Assembly (NCBI GenBank): GCA_003574785.1
Contig: QORU01000023.1
Coordinates: 26,332 to 90,331 of the forward strand
From: Taklimakanibacter deserti
Lineage (GTDB): Bacteria; Pseudomonadota; Alphaproteobacteria; Rhizobiales; Aestuariivirgaceae
Direction: 5' to 3'
Length of the DNA: 64,000 nucleotides
Numbering within the stretch: the stretch's first letter is position 1; every line of letters starts with the position of its first letter. The notes under the pieces were generated by a model, which was given only the letters and a program-made list of their open reading frames with translations, searched no databases and was not told the origin of the DNA. Shown here in pieces: positions 26,348 to 37,772 of the stretch. The translations under genes and the position numbers were made by a program.

Positions 26348-26392
26348 ATCACTTTTCAGCAAATTAAAACAAACGGTTAGGCAAAGCCGAAC

Positions 26393-28372
26393 CTACGCCC
26401 GGAACTGCTTGAGGATGCTGGCGAGGCTCGGCTGTGCGCCGGAGGTTCCGGCCTCCGCCGGCTGCGGGGGAACCCCTGTGGGCACCTCGCCTTGCGGCAG
26501 AGGCGGCAGCGTGCGCCGGATGCGCGAGCCCAGGCCCTGGACATCGGGCGCCATGGGTGCGGGCGTGACGGGCATGCGCGGCGCTGCCGGCATGGGTTGG
26601 CGCTGCTGCTGCGCGGCTGGTCGGGCTGCGGCCGTGGGCTCGGGCGCATAGGCCGGCACCGGCTGCGGCTCGGCCTCGACATTGAAGGAGCCGAAGGATT
26701 GCTGGCGCCAGCGGGCGACCACGTCCTGGAGGAAGCTCTCATTCGGCAACTCGCGCGCCCAGCCCTCGGTGAAGGAGGCGGTGTTGCTCTTGGGCCAGGC
26801 ATGCGAGGGCAGCATGTCGAACTTGACCCGCGTCGGCAGCGCCACACCTTCCCCGAAAGTGATGGCATCGCCAGTGCCCATGGTCGACATGAAGTCGAGG
26901 AGGCTGCGCGCCGCATCCGAGATGCCGGCCTTCAGGATCTCCTGGTCGCGCTCATTGGAGAGGCGGAAGGAGAAGATCGTGCTGCATTGGGAGAGGATGG
27001 TCGGATCGAGTTCGGCCGGGCGCTGGGTGACGAGGCAAAGCGACACGCCATATTTGCGACCTTCCTTGGCGATGCGCGAGATCGCCCGCTTGGTCGGCTC
27101 GAAGCCGAGCGTCCGGTCGATCGGCACGTAGCGATGCGCCTCCTCGCATACGAGGGTGATCGGGATCTGGCCGCCGCTCCACAGGCCGAAATCGAAGGCG
27201 AGGCGCGCCAGCACCGAGACGACGACATTGATGATCTCGGACGGCAGGCCGCCGAGCTCGAGGATGGAGATGGGCTTGCCCTGAACCGGGATGCGGAAGA
27301 TGCGCGACAGGGTCTGCGCCATCGTATCCTGGACGGTGAGGCTGCCGAACATGAACGCATAGCGCGGATCGCGCGAGATCGTCTCGACGCGCGCCTTCAG
27401 CCGTTTATAGGGCGCAAGCTCGCCTTTGAGGTCGAGCCGGCCGATCTGCTCTTCAAGCAGTGCGACGAGATCGGAGGCGCGATAGGGCACCGGCGTGTCG
27501 ATGCCGACATTGGTCGATTCCGCCTGATCGCGCGTGCGCAGCACATGCGCCTTGTCCTTGCGCTGGTTGTACATGTAGCGCTGCTTGGCGAGCGGGATGA
27601 GCTCGCGCAGGATCTCGACGTCGGCCTCGCGATGCGCCTGGGTACCGATCAGGATCTCGACGATCTCCTCGAAATTGAGCAGCCAGAAGGGCAGCGTCAT
27701 GTTTTCGGGCGTGATGACTTCCGACCATTCGTTGAACGACTGCTCATATTCGCGATGGACGTCGAGGAGAACGATATGGGCCTGGGGGTTCTTCTCCAGG
27801 ATGCGCCTCAAGATCAGCGCCACCGAGCAGGATTTGCCGGTGCCGGTGGTGCCGAGCACGGCGAAATGCTTGCCGAGTAGTTCATCGATCTTCACCATCG
27901 CGGGGATCGAGGCATCCTGCTGGATATGGCCGATGCGGATGGCGGTGTCGGCGTCGCAGGCATAGGCCTTGGACAGCTCCTCCTTGCTCGCCCGGAACAC
28001 GACATTGCCGAGGGAAGGATAGGTCGAGATGCCGCGCCGGAAGGATTTGGGCCGGCCCTCTCCGTCCTTCGGCAGCTCGCCGATGAATTCGACCTCGATG
28101 ATCCGAAGCTCCTGGTCGCTCTGGGAATGCGACGGCATGGGCGAGCTCAAGGCCGAGACGAGGGCGAGTGTCACCGCATTCGGCGTGTCGACCTTGAGGA
28201 GGGTGCCGATCTCCGGGCAGTTGCTGGAGGAATACTGGTCCTGGCCGTCCGCCGTATCCAGCAGGATGATGGCATGGCCGCCGGTCACCGCGACGATGCG
28301 CCCGATCCGCTCCACGCTTTCGATGGTGGAGGTCTTGGTTCTGACAGCCCCTGAAATATGCGCCGTTTGCAT
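26393..28372 (-). CDS. HerA-like ATP-binding protein (DUF87 family)
   Basis: 659 residues from the ATG at 28372, which has AAGGAC in place; an upstream TTG at 28393 would add 7 residues. An N-terminal beta-barrel (HAS-like) is followed by the HerA/FtsK-type ATPase core: Walker A LGTTGTGKSCSVALIL near 165-180, Walker B ITLVCEEAHRYVPID near 410, then RISRIAKEGRKYGVSLCLVTQRP. The last 110 residues are rich in Pro, Gln and Ala, probably disordered. HerA family members are hexameric DNA translocases. No NurA-like nuclease gene is adjacent. Here the gene is just behind a histidine kinase gene (17-base gap), so the two are probably co-transcribed. A housekeeping DNA-processing role is a guess. Confidence 0.85.
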   Translation of the reverse strand: MQTAHISGAVRTKTSTIESVERIGRIVAVTGGHAIILLDTADGQDQYSSSNCPEIGTLLKVDTPNAVTLALVSALSSPMPSHSQSDQELRIIEVEFIGELPKDGEGRPKSFRRGISTYPSLGNVVFRASKEELSKAYACDADTAIRIGHIQQDASIPAMVKIDELLGKHFAVLGTTGTGKSCSVALILRRILEKNPQAHIVLLDVHREYEQSFNEWSEVITPENMTLPFWLLNFEEIVEILIGTQAHREADVEILRELIPLAKQRYMYNQRKDKAHVLRTRDQAESTNVGIDTPVPYRASDLVALLEEQIGRLDLKGELAPYKRLKARVETISRDPRYAFMFGSLTVQDTMAQTLSRIFRIPVQGKPISILELGGLPSEIINVVVSVLARLAFDFGLWSGGQIPITLVCEEAHRYVPIDRTLGFEPTKRAISRIAKEGRKYGVSLCLVTQRPAELDPTILSQCSTIFSFRLSNERDQEILKAGISDAARSLLDFMSTMGTGDAITFGEGVALPTRVKFDMLPSHAWPKSNTASFTEGWARELPNESFLQDVVARWRQQSFGSFNVEAEPQPVPAYAPEPTAAARPAAQQQRQPMPAAPRMPVTPAPMAPDVQGLGSRIRRTLPPLPQGEVPTGVPPQPAEAGTSGAQPSLASILKQFRA

Positions 28373-28389
28373 AGTGTCCTTCTCGCCGG

Positions 28390-29247
28390 TCAATGACGTT
28401 TCCGGACGTTTGGATGCTGGTTGGGGTCATGGACAGGAAGGAAGACGGTCACGCGTGTTCCCTTGCCCTTTTCTGAATCGATGGTGAGGCTGCCGCCATG
28501 GAGCTTGGCGAGCGCCGCCGAGATCGGCAGGCCGAGGCCGGTGCCCTCATGCTTCTTGTTGAAGCCGGCATCCACCTGTCCGAACGGGCGCATGGCGGTC
28601 TCGATGTCGGAGACCGTCATGCCGCCGCCATTGTCGCTGATGCTGAGGCGCACGAAGCCTTCGCTGGCGGGAGCGGCGTGGAAGCCGACCCGGCCTTTGG
28701 GCGGGGTGAATTTGACCGCATTGCCGAGGAGGTTGATGAGGATCTGCTTGATCCGCAACGGATCGGCATAGAGCTTCGGCATGGCGGGGTCGATCTCGCT
28801 CGCCACCATGATGTCCTTTTCCTTGGCCTTGGCCTCGATGATGAGGAGGCAGGATTCGACGACGGGCGAGATATCCATGGCCTCGCGTTCGATCACCATG
28901 GAGCCGGCCTGGATCTTGGTGACGTCGAGGATGCCGTTGATGAGGGCGAGAAGGTGGTCGGCCGCCTGCTTGATATAGCCCGAATACTGGTTGACCCGGG
29001 CCGGTTCCGAGATGTTCAGCGTGCCGAGCATGTCGGAGAAGCCGATGATGGCGTTGAGCGGGGTCCTGAGCTCGTGGCTCATATTGGCGATGAATTCCGA
29101 CTTGGCCTTGGAGGCGAGTTCCGCCTCGACCTTGGCGGCGTTGAGGGCTTGGGTCTGCTTCTGGCGGGTGACGGCCTGGCCGAAATGGTCGGAATACTCT
29201 GCAATAAGCGAGTCATCCTTGAACCACCGGGGGCCAAAAGTACGCAT
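28390..29247 (-). CDS. Soluble sensor histidine kinase
   Basis: 285 residues from the ATG at 29247 (AGAGG 10 bases before it); a TTG at 29307 is possible and would add 20 residues. There is no membrane helix and no recognisable PAS or receiver domain. A short N-terminal helix leads into HisKA ([23 protein letters not shown], phospho-acceptor His58). The ATPase domain has N box [13 protein letters not shown]1 ISDNGGGM, F box RPFGQVD and G2 [11 protein letters not shown]. All catalytic boxes are intact. The partner response regulator is not in the window. It is transcribed ahead of the HerA-like gene. Confidence 0.9.
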   Translation of the reverse strand: MRTFGPRWFKDDSLIAEYSDHFGQAVTRQKQTQALNAAKVEAELASKAKSEFIANMSHELRTPLNAIIGFSDMLGTLNISEPARVNQYSGYIKQAADHLLALINGILDVTKIQAGSMVIEREAMDISPVVESCLLIIEAKAKEKDIMVASEIDPAMPKLYADPLRIKQILINLLGNAVKFTPPKGRVGFHAAPASEGFVRLSISDNGGGMTVSDIETAMRPFGQVDAGFNKKHEGTGLGLPISAALAKLHGGSLTIDSEKGKGTRVTVFLPVHDPNQHPNVRKRH

Positions 29248-29401
29248 GAACTGATTGCCTCTAAAGCTCGGAAAATAGGGGGCAAACGGATAATTTGGCG
29301 TTAACAAACAGTTGCGTTTTGTCGCTTTGTGGGCCGATCTTTGACTGGCCTGCCCAAGCTGTTAATGTCGCCCTCAACATAATGATTGCCGGCGACGGCG
29401 G

Positions 29402-30547
29402 TTGGGGGCGGAGATCGGCCTCCGGGAACCGCCTCGGCGCCGCGAAAGGTTTGCGAAAGTGGACGCCAGAAGCGGCGTGGGCGAGGCCCGCGCCCGGCGG
29501 CACGGGAACCCCAACGGGAGCGAGCGCCCCCGCAAGGGCGACCACGGTGCCCCGCCCAGACAAAGGCCCGAGACCGGGGACGCCTTTTATGGCGCGCTCG
29601 ATCTGGGCACGAATAATTGCCGGCTCCTGATCGCGGCACCCAGCCCCTCGGGCTTCACGGTGGTCGACGCCTTTTCGCGCATCGTGCGCCTGGGCGAGGG
29701 GCTCACCGCCGCCGGGCATCTGAGCGAGGCGGCGATGAAGCGCACCATCGATGCCTTGCGCATCTGTGCCAACAAGCTCACCTGGCACCGGGTCGGGCGC
29801 CACCGCCTGGTCGCAACCGAGGCCTGCCGCATGGCGGCGAATGGCGATGAATTCATCGCCAGGGTCAAAGAGGAAGTGGGGCTCGAGCTCGAGATCATCG
29901 GCCGCGAGATGGAGGCGAAGCTCGCCGCCGTCGGCGCCGAGCCCTTGATCGAAGCGGGGGCTTCGAGCGCCCTCGTCTTCGACATCGGCGGCGGCTCGAC
30001 CGAGCTCATGTGGCTCGAGCAGCGCCAGGACCGGCATGAGATCGTGACCTGGATCTCGCTCGCCGCTGGCGTCGTCACGGTGTCGGAGCGCTTCGGCGGG
30101 GTCGATGTCGACAAGGCCAAGTATCAGGCGATGCGCGACCACCTCAAGCCGCTCATCGTCGACTTCGCCCAGCGGGTGAGGAGCGGCACGGGTGGTGCGG
30201 CCATGCCGGCGCATCTCCTCGGCACGTCGGGAACGGTGACGACGATCGCCGGCGTGCAGCTCGGGCTGCGCCGCTACGACCGGGCCCGCGTCGATGGCTG
30301 CTGGCTGACCCAGGAGGCGATCGCCCAAGTGTGCGCGGAGCTCCTCGGGCTGAGCTATGGCGAGCGCATGGACAATGCCTGCATCGGGCGCGACCGCGCC
30401 GATCTGGTGCTTGCCGGCTGCGCCATCCTCGAGGAGATCTGCGCCGCTTTCCCGGCGCCGCGCATCCGTGTCGCCGACCGGGGCCTGCGCGAAGGCATCC
30501 TGACCCTGATGATGAAGACCGACGGCACCTTCGGCAGGGCGCTATGA
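29402..30547 (+). CDS. Ppx/GppA-family exopolyphosphatase or pppGpp phosphatase
   Basis: Up to 381 residues; the conserved domain starts at [17 protein letters not shown] (about residue 62). Other motifs are [35 protein letters not shown] near 195 and [13 protein letters not shown] near 275, which together define the actin-like Ppx/GppA fold that cleaves polyphosphate or pppGpp. The start is uncertain: TTG 29402 opens a long basic, disordered leader, and GTG 29459 is an equally reasonable choice. Long N-terminal extensions are usual in this order. It overlaps rlmE by 4 bases (ATGA), a gene pair conserved in related bacteria. Confidence 0.88.
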   Translation: MGAEIGLREPPRRRERFAKVDARSGVGEARARRHGNPNGSERPRKGDHGAPPRQRPETGDAFYGALDLGTNNCRLLIAAPSPSGFTVVDAFSRIVRLGEGLTAAGHLSEAAMKRTIDALRICANKLTWHRVGRHRLVATEACRMAANGDEFIARVKEEVGLELEIIGREMEAKLAAVGAEPLIEAGASSALVFDIGGGSTELMWLEQRQDRHEIVTWISLAAGVVTVSERFGGVDVDKAKYQAMRDHLKPLIVDFAQRVRSGTGGAAMPAHLLGTSGTVTTIAGVQLGLRRYDRARVDGCWLTQEAIAQVCAELLGLSYGERMDNACIGRDRADLVLAGCAILEEICAAFPAPRIRVADRGLREGILTLMMKTDGTFGRAL

Positions 30548-31239
30548 CCCGCCCAGGCGGCTCCTCGATCAAGAATGCAAGGCGGCTCAAGGTCCGGGTG
30601 AAGACCGGCAAGGGCCGCACCGTCTCGCAGAAGGCCTGGCTCGAGCGCCAGCTCAACGATCCCTATGTGGCGGAAGCGAAACGTCGGGGCTATCGTTCGC
30701 GCGCCGCCTTCAAGCTCACCGAGATCGACGACAAGTACCGGTTCCTCAAACCCGGCGGCCGCATCGTCGATCTCGGCGCAGCACCCGGCGGCTGGTCGCA
30801 AGTGGCGGTCGAGCGGGTGAAGGTGAAGGAGGGCAAGGGCCGCGTCATCGCCATCGACATGCATGGCATGGACGGCATTGCCGGCGTCACCATCTTCCAC
30901 AAGGATTTCCTCGACGACGATGCGCCGGCTCTCCTGATCGAGGCGCTGGGCGGCGAGAAGGCGGATGTGGTGATGTCCGATATGGCGGCGCATGCGACGG
31001 GCCATCGCCAGACCGATCACCTGAAGATCATGGCGCTGGCGGAAGCGGCGTTCGATTTCGCCAAGGACGTGCTGAAGCCGGGCGGCGCTTTCCTGGCCAA
31101 GGTGCTGCGCGGCGGCACCGAGGGCGAGATGCTGAAGGTGATGAAGCAGCATTTCGAGACGGTCAGGCACGTGAAGCCGAAAGCGAGCCGCGAGGATTCG
31201 GCCGAGCTCTTCGTCCTGGCGCTGGGCTTCAGGGGGTAG
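30544..31239 (+). CDS. rlmE: 23S rRNA (uridine-2'-O)-methyltransferase RlmE
   Basis: 231-residue FtsJ/RlmE methyltransferase that methylates U2552 of 23S rRNA with S-adenosylmethionine. The SAM site is [15 protein letters not shown] near 75. The catalytic K-D-K-E set can be placed in [26 protein letters not shown] and SAELFVLA. The basic N-terminal 35 residues ([19 protein letters not shown]) would contact rRNA. The ATG is in the stop of the Ppx gene. Length and order are normal. Confidence 0.95.
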   Translation: MTRPGGSSIKNARRLKVRVKTGKGRTVSQKAWLERQLNDPYVAEAKRRGYRSRAAFKLTEIDDKYRFLKPGGRIVDLGAAPGGWSQVAVERVKVKEGKGRVIAIDMHGMDGIAGVTIFHKDFLDDDAPALLIEALGGEKADVVMSDMAAHATGHRQTDHLKIMALAEAAFDFAKDVLKPGGAFLAKVLRGGTEGEMLKVMKQHFETVRHVKPKASREDSAELFVLALGFRG

Positions 31240-31242
31240 GTA

Positions 31243-31528
31243 GACACCCTCGCCCCGCAAGCGACCTTGCTCCGCCGAAGCGAAGCCACCTTGCTCCACC
31301 GAAGCGAAATCTCGGCTTCGCGAAGGCGAGAGCGCGGCGGGGAGAGGGAAGGGGCCCGTCGCGAAGCGACGGGAAGGGTGAGGGGCATCTTTGCAAAACG
31401 AGATCACGCATGCTCGCACTATTCGTGCTGTGTTGGGACTCATCTCGCCAAGAACGAAGAAGCCCCTCACCCTCCCATTGCTGCGCAATGGGGCCCTCCC
31501 TCTCCCCGCTAAAGCGCGGCGAGGGTGA
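31243..31528. repeat. Composite intergenic repeat with inverted arms
   Basis: The 368 bases between rlmE and the BA14K gene hold no gene. The left arm (CCCTCGCCCCGC… GGGGAGAGGGAAGGG… GGGTGAGGGGC) is answered by a right arm (GCCCCTCACCCTCCCATTGC… CTCCCTCTCCCCGC… GGCGAGGGTGA), giving a large imperfect palindrome. GAAGCGAAGCCACCTTGCTCC-type units repeat twice at 31266-31306. Same general class as the elements at 41123, 43990, 60096, 60930 and 63774. Confidence 0.7.
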
Positions 31529-31549
31529 GTTCAGCGTCGAATTCTGTTT

Positions 31550-31589
31550 CCTTAAAAAATGAAAGCGGGGCCATCACGGCCCCGCTTTC
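31550..31589 (-). terminator. Rho-independent terminator of the BA14K gene
   Basis: Perfect 12-bp stem GAAAGCGGGGCC / GGCCCCGCTTTC (31561-31572, 31578-31589) with a 5-base loop. Read on the minus strand it is followed by ATTTTTTAA, a proper T tract. It lies 18 bases after the BA14K stop. Confidence 0.9.
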
Positions 31590-31607
31590 GCAAAACCGCG
31601 ACTGCCG

Positions 31608-32096
31608 TCAGTAGCGGTACGGGCTTCTGCAGCGATGGCGATAGCCATCGTAACCGATGAAGGTGTTGGAGCGGGCGCTATAGGTGCGATAGTGATTGTA
31701 ACACCAGCGCACATGGGCGCTGCCGCCGCCCGAGTAATAGGTCCGGTAATAGGGCCGGTAGTACGAGCCGTAATAGGGATAGGAACCGTAACCGTACCCG
31801 TAAGGGTACCCATAGCCGCCATAGGGGTAACCGTATCCGCCAAAGAACGGAAAGAAACCGATCCCCAGATTCACTCCGGAGTGGCGGTAACGGTGGCCCC
31901 CGCGCCAGTAACGGTATTTTTTGCCTCCGCCCCAGTATTTGCGGTGTTTCACTTGTTGGATGTTTCCATCCTGCTTCGCGGTCATGGCGGCGGGCGCGCC
32001 GCTTCCGGTCATTATACTCGTCGCCTGAGCACCGCCGAAGCTGAGCAGGCCGGCCACCAGCGCAGCCGCTGCCATAGCAAAGGGCTTGTATCTCAT
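31608..32096 (-). CDS. BA14K-family secreted protein
   Basis: 162 residues from the ATG at 32096. AAGGAG is 8 bases before this ATG but only 2 bases before the other in-frame ATG at 32102, so the inner start is better. A Sec signal peptide (MRYKPFAMAAAALVAGLLSFGGAQA) comes first. A low-complexity Gly/Tyr/Pro segment of GGYGYPYG-like units (about 85-125) precedes the C-terminal BA14K motif (VRWCYNHYRTYSARSNTFIGYDGYRHRC), with its two conserved Cys. BA14K was first known as a Brucella immunoreactive protein; its role may be in the envelope. The family is a marker of Hyphomicrobiales. A strong terminator follows. Confidence 0.88.
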   Translation of the reverse strand: MRYKPFAMAAAALVAGLLSFGGAQATSIMTGSGAPAAMTAKQDGNIQQVKHRKYWGGGKKYRYWRGGHRYRHSGVNLGIGFFPFFGGYGYPYGGYGYPYGYGYGSYPYYGSYYRPYYRTYYSGGGSAHVRWCYNHYRTYSARSNTFIGYDGYRHRCRSPYRY

Positions 32097-33895
<1,799 letters not shown>

Positions 33896-33913
33896 TGGAA
33901 ACATCCATCAACC

Positions 33914-34014
33914 GTCACCCCGGCGAAAGCCGGGGTCCATTAAATTCGTGGCATCGGGCAGTGCTGCCCGGATTGCACCTATTCAGGGGATCCCGGCTTT
34001 CGCCGGGATGACGA
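33914..34014. repeat. Palindromic intergenic repeat (GTCACCCCGGCGAAAGCCGGGG type)
   Basis: Left unit CGTCACCCCGGCGAAAGCCG and right unit GGGATCCCGGCTTTCGCCGG face each other across about 50 bases, so the RNA can form one long stem or two short ones. Elements with CCCGGCGAAAGCCGGG are common between genes in Alphaproteobacteria. It separates guaB and rsmB and may end guaB transcription. Confidence 0.75.
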
Positions 34015-34042
34015 ATTATGGGATTCGACGGCTGCGCCAATC

Positions 34043-35344
34043 ATGCGTGAGGGCGGTCGCATAGCAGCGGCGATCGAGGTGCTGGACGAGATACTCGGCC
34101 GCCATCGCCCGGCATCGGAAGCGCTCAAGGATTGGGGCAAGGCGCATCGCTTCGCCGGTGCCGGCGACCGGCATGCGATCGGGACGCTGGTCTATGACGT
34201 GCTCAGGCGGAAGAAGTCGCTGACACAGTCCATGGGCGAGGGCGGATCCCGCAGCCTGGTGCTCGGCGCCTTGCGCGAAATCTGGAAGCGGTCGCCGGAC
34301 GACATCGCCCGCGCCGTCGAGGACGAGCATGGGCCGGGCGCGTTGACGGCGGAAGAGCGCAGCAGGCTCGCAAGCGAGGCGCGTGCCGATGCGCCGGCCC
34401 ATGTCGCGGGCGACTATCCCGAATGGCTGGTGGATTCCTTCGCGCGGGCCTTTGGAGCAGAAGCGGCGGAAGAGGGGCGGGCCCTGGCGATGCGCGCGCC
34501 CGTCGACCTCCGCGCCAACATCCTCAAAAGCGACCGCCCGCGCGTCCTGAAGGCGCTGGAGAAGTTCAACGCCGTGGCGGGGCCGCTGTCGCCCTGGTGC
34601 GTGCGCATTGGGGCGCCGGGCCCCGACAAGCGCAATCCCCATGTCGAGGCCGAGCCCGCCCATGGCAAGGGCTGGTTCGAGGTACAGGATGCGGCCTCGC
34701 AAGTGGCGGCGCTAATGTCGGGCGCCAAGGCCGGCGAGCAGGTGGCCGACATCTGCGCCGGCGCCGGCGGCAAGACGCTGGCGCTCGCGGCGCTCATGGG
34801 CAACAAGGGCCAGATCCATGCCTATGATTCCGACAAGCATCGTCTGCGTCCGATCTTCGAGCGCCTGCAAAGAGCGGGCGCCCGCAATGTTCAGGTGTTG
34901 GGTTCAGACGAGTCGGCAAGACTCGATCAGCTCACGGAAAAAATCGATTGCGTCGTCATCGATGCGCCCTGCTCGGGCTCGGGTGCCTGGCGGCGCAACC
35001 CGGATGCCAAATGGCGGCTGACCGAGAAGCAGCTGACGCAGCGCCTCGCCGACCAGAAGGCGGTGCTGGCGCAGGGAGCCCGGCTGGTGAAGCCGGGCGG
35101 CAGGCTCCTCTACATCACCTGCTCGGTACTGCCGGAAGAGAATGACGACCAGGTCCAGGCCTTCCTCGGCGATCATCCCGACTTCGCCCTCGTGCCCTAT
35201 CGCGAGCAGTGGCGAGGCGCCATCGGCACCGAGCCGCCGGCCTCGGCCGGGAAGGGGGCCGACACGCTCCTCCTGACGCCCCGGGCGCATGCGACCGACG
35301 GCTTCTTCATCGCCCTGATGCGCAAGACCCGGCCGGGGGGCTGA
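34043..35344 (+). CDS. rsmB: 16S rRNA (cytosine-5)-methyltransferase, RsmB/NOL1 family
   Basis: 433 residues. A helical NusB-like N-terminal region (about 1-130, here diverged) leads into the methyltransferase core: SAM site ADICAGAGGKTLALAALMG near 235, motif IV DAPCSGSGAWRRNPD near 310 with the first conserved Cys, and motif VI ITCSVLPEEN near 359 with the catalytic Cys. The family methylates C967 of 16S rRNA (RsmB); related RsmF acts elsewhere, so the symbol is likely but not certain. The position between guaB and guaA is conserved in related bacteria. Confidence 0.87.
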   Translation: MREGGRIAAAIEVLDEILGRHRPASEALKDWGKAHRFAGAGDRHAIGTLVYDVLRRKKSLTQSMGEGGSRSLVLGALREIWKRSPDDIARAVEDEHGPGALTAEERSRLASEARADAPAHVAGDYPEWLVDSFARAFGAEAAEEGRALAMRAPVDLRANILKSDRPRVLKALEKFNAVAGPLSPWCVRIGAPGPDKRNPHVEAEPAHGKGWFEVQDAASQVAALMSGAKAGEQVADICAGAGGKTLALAALMGNKGQIHAYDSDKHRLRPIFERLQRAGARNVQVLGSDESARLDQLTEKIDCVVIDAPCSGSGAWRRNPDAKWRLTEKQLTQRLADQKAVLAQGARLVKPGGRLLYITCSVLPEENDDQVQAFLGDHPDFALVPYREQWRGAIGTEPPASAGKGADTLLLTPRAHATDGFFIALMRKTRPGG

Positions 35345-35419
35345 CCAAACGGGTCGAGGATGAAATTCTCGAATCTTTATGCTACGTCAATTGTGGGGCG
35401 AGAATCGACGGGGATAGAG

Positions 35420-35740
35420 ATGAATATAAGATTGGCGCTGGTCGTGGCCATGTCGATGAGTGTCGGGGTGGCGGGCTGTGGTGAAGGGTCAAGGGCGAAA
35501 TCCGGTTCCGTTGAGATGATGTCCCTTCCGGTTTCCGGACCGCTTTGCGGGTCTGATTACATCCAGAAGAAGGCTTCGCCGTTCACCTGGCGTTATTGCA
35601 AAGACCAGAACCCTCTCGACATATATGAGGTGGCGCGGGACACGTATTGGGTTGAGAACAATCGCCAATACTCTGCCAGCCACCGGATGGATTGTCAGAC
35701 CGATCCCCTGCCTTCAGACGTAAGAAGTAAATATTGCTAG
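35420..35740 (+). CDS. Small putative lipoprotein
   Basis: 106 residues from the ATG at 35420, where MNIRLALVVAMSMSVGVAGC forms a lipoprotein signal peptide with the lipobox VAGC. The upstream ATG at 35360 would give 20 more residues without a signal. The mature part has four Cys (GPLCGSDY, WRYCKDQN, MDCQTD and the C-terminal Cys) that could form two disulphide bonds in the periplasm. No family recognised; lower G+C than its neighbours. It stands alone between rsmB and the cyclase gene. Confidence 0.6.
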   Translation: MNIRLALVVAMSMSVGVAGCGEGSRAKSGSVEMMSLPVSGPLCGSDYIQKKASPFTWRYCKDQNPLDIYEVARDTYWVENNRQYSASHRMDCQTDPLPSDVRSKYC

Positions 35741-35847
35741 CAGGAGTGCCGTCTCGCGTTCATCGAGTCCCTGTTGCTCGTCGCTCTGCGGGCTGGACGC
35801 TACCCGGTCTGGCGCGTGGGGAATGAAGCGGAGGGACATGTGGGTTC

Positions 35848-37722
35848 GTGAGGCGTCATCTTATCCTATCGGCGATCTGGGCTGTCGCGGTGGCGATCTT
35901 TGCCCTGCTGATGTCGTTGACGCCGATCGCGGAGAGGCTCGAGAATCAGTATGCGCTCGGACTGCTTTATGGCCTGCGTCCGCAGGTCGAGCGGGCGCCT
36001 GGCGCCGCCGTCGTCGCCATCGACCGCAAAACGCTCGAGTGGCTCCGCGACGACAGCGATACCGAAGGCAAAGGACCGCTATTGTCCTGCCTGCCGCCCG
36101 GGGTGAAGGAAAAGCTCGCCGAGGTGAGAGGGCCGGGCTCCATACCTCGCTCGGTGCATGGCTGCGCGCTTGCCGAGCTCAAGCGGCTCGGATTCAAGGC
36201 GGCGATCTTCGATATCCTCTTCATGGTGCCGGGCGCGAAAGACGATGATGAGGAATTCGCCAGGGCATTGAAGAGCAACCTGGCGACCGGCATTCTGGTC
36301 GGGTTCGAACGATCGATGGTCAGAGACGGCGTTTCGGAGGTGCTTGTCGAGCGGGAGCTGGAACCGATCGATCTGTTCAGAACGAGCGCCGCCACCACGG
36401 GCGCTTTTCTCCTGCCGCGCCCGGGCGGTCCGGTCTATGGCTATTGGCCGAGGGTCGCGGGCTTCCCCGAGACCAAGTCATTGCCCGAGGAAGCGCTCTT
36501 CCTCATTGGTTCGCCGCTCTACGCCGCGCTCTCGACCTCCATCGCCAGCCCGGCGCTGCGATATTTCTGGCTCTATGGTCCGCCGGGAACGATCGAGACC
36601 ATATCTTTGCGCGACCTGCTGCGGCGTGACGTGGACCCGTCCATTCCGGCCCTGGCCCCGTCTTCCATCGCCTTCATCGGCGCCTCCGATCCGAGCTCGA
36701 CCAACTATCCCGACAGCTTCCCGACCTTCATCCGCGGCGGCAGCGATGCCGATCTGAGCGGCGTCGAGCTTGCCGCCACTGCCTTTCTCAACCTGCTGCA
36801 TGGTGATACCGTGCGCCGCCTGCCGCTGCTCGAGACGACCCTCCTTATCCTCGCCTTCGCCGCCGCGGTGGGATTCCTGGCGCGCTTCAATCCGACCTAT
36901 GCGATCCTCTCCGCAATCCCGATCGGTCTCCTCTATGTTGCGTTCGCGGCATGGCTCTTTGCGCGCGCCCATCTCTTCATGCCGGTTGCGACGCCGGTTT
37001 TCATCCTGCTGCCCGCCGCCTTCGTGGCGGCCATCTTCATGCGCTACCGGCTGGCCCGGTCACTCATCATGCGATTGGCGCCGGCACCGGTCGCCCGGCG
37101 GCGGCTCGGCCTGATGACCGAAGAGCGCAGCAAGGCCGTCTCCGATGAGGCGACAGTCATCTTCTTCGACCTGATCGGCTCGACGAAGATCGCGGAGAAG
37201 CTGGCGCCCTTGGACTTCAGCGTGCTTCTCAATTCCTATCACGACACGATCACCAAGGTCGTCGAGGCGCATGGCGGGTTCATCAATGCCTATTCGGGCG
37301 ATGGGGTCATGGCCGCCTTCACCCGCATCGACGCCGGCGCCGATCACGCTTTGCGCGCCTGCAGATCGTCGATCAGGGTGGTGCGTGAGATGCGGCGGTT
37401 CAACGCCGCCAATGCCGGCAAGTCGATTCCACCGCTGCACTTGCGGGTCGGCATCAACAGCGGCACGGTCGCCGAAGGCGAGATCGGCGCTGCGAACCGG
37501 TTCAATTTCTCGGTGGTGGGCGACGTGGTCAATCTCGCCTCGCGGCTCGAGCAATTGGGCAAGGTTCTGTTCGCCGGTGAAAACGACATCATTCTGCTCG
37601 GGCACAGGACGAGGCAATTGGCGGGCGACAATGGCCTGAAGTTCGCCGACTGCGGGCTGCAGGAGATCCGCGGGCGCGACAAGGCCGAGCAGGTCCACAG
37701 GCTTCTGGTCGCCGACGCCTAG
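35848..37722 (+). CDS. CHASE2-domain membrane nucleotidyl cyclase
   Basis: 624 residues, GTG start at 35848. TM1 is about 4-24. The periplasmic CHASE2 sensor is about 35-320 (VVAIDRKTLEWL, CALAELKRLGFKAAIFDILF, FIGASDPSSTNYPDSFPT). Three more TM helices lie in about 326-400, then the class III cyclase domain in about 430-590. Metal Asp are present in VIFFDLIGSTKIAEKL and SGDGVMAAF, the Asp of GDVVN is kept, and VNLASRLE gives Asn and Arg. The usual nucleotide-base Lys before GD is absent (FINAYSGDG, Ala instead of Lys). The next gene, 50 bases on, encodes a FecR–TPR–barrel protein. cAMP is the likeliest product. Confidence 0.88.
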   Translation: MRRHLILSAIWAVAVAIFALLMSLTPIAERLENQYALGLLYGLRPQVERAPGAAVVAIDRKTLEWLRDDSDTEGKGPLLSCLPPGVKEKLAEVRGPGSIPRSVHGCALAELKRLGFKAAIFDILFMVPGAKDDDEEFARALKSNLATGILVGFERSMVRDGVSEVLVERELEPIDLFRTSAATTGAFLLPRPGGPVYGYWPRVAGFPETKSLPEEALFLIGSPLYAALSTSIASPALRYFWLYGPPGTIETISLRDLLRRDVDPSIPALAPSSIAFIGASDPSSTNYPDSFPTFIRGGSDADLSGVELAATAFLNLLHGDTVRRLPLLETTLLILAFAAAVGFLARFNPTYAILSAIPIGLLYVAFAAWLFARAHLFMPVATPVFILLPAAFVAAIFMRYRLARSLIMRLAPAPVARRRLGLMTEERSKAVSDEATVIFFDLIGSTKIAEKLAPLDFSVLLNSYHDTITKVVEAHGGFINAYSGDGVMAAFTRIDAGADHALRACRSSIRVVREMRRFNAANAGKSIPPLHLRVGINSGTVAEGEIGAANRFNFSVVGDVVNLASRLEQLGKVLFAGENDIILLGHRTRQLAGDNGLKFADCGLQEIRGRDKAEQVHRLLVADA

Positions 37723-37772
37723 TTCTATCGCTGGTAATGTATCCTGACCTTTGGTAACCTGGGGAACCGAGG

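Noticed and set aside
31243..31528. CRISPR-like or riboswitch structure in the rlmE–BA14K gap
   Set aside because: The repeats are not regularly spaced, there are no cas genes, and the structure matches the interspersed arm-type repeats found at several other gaps.
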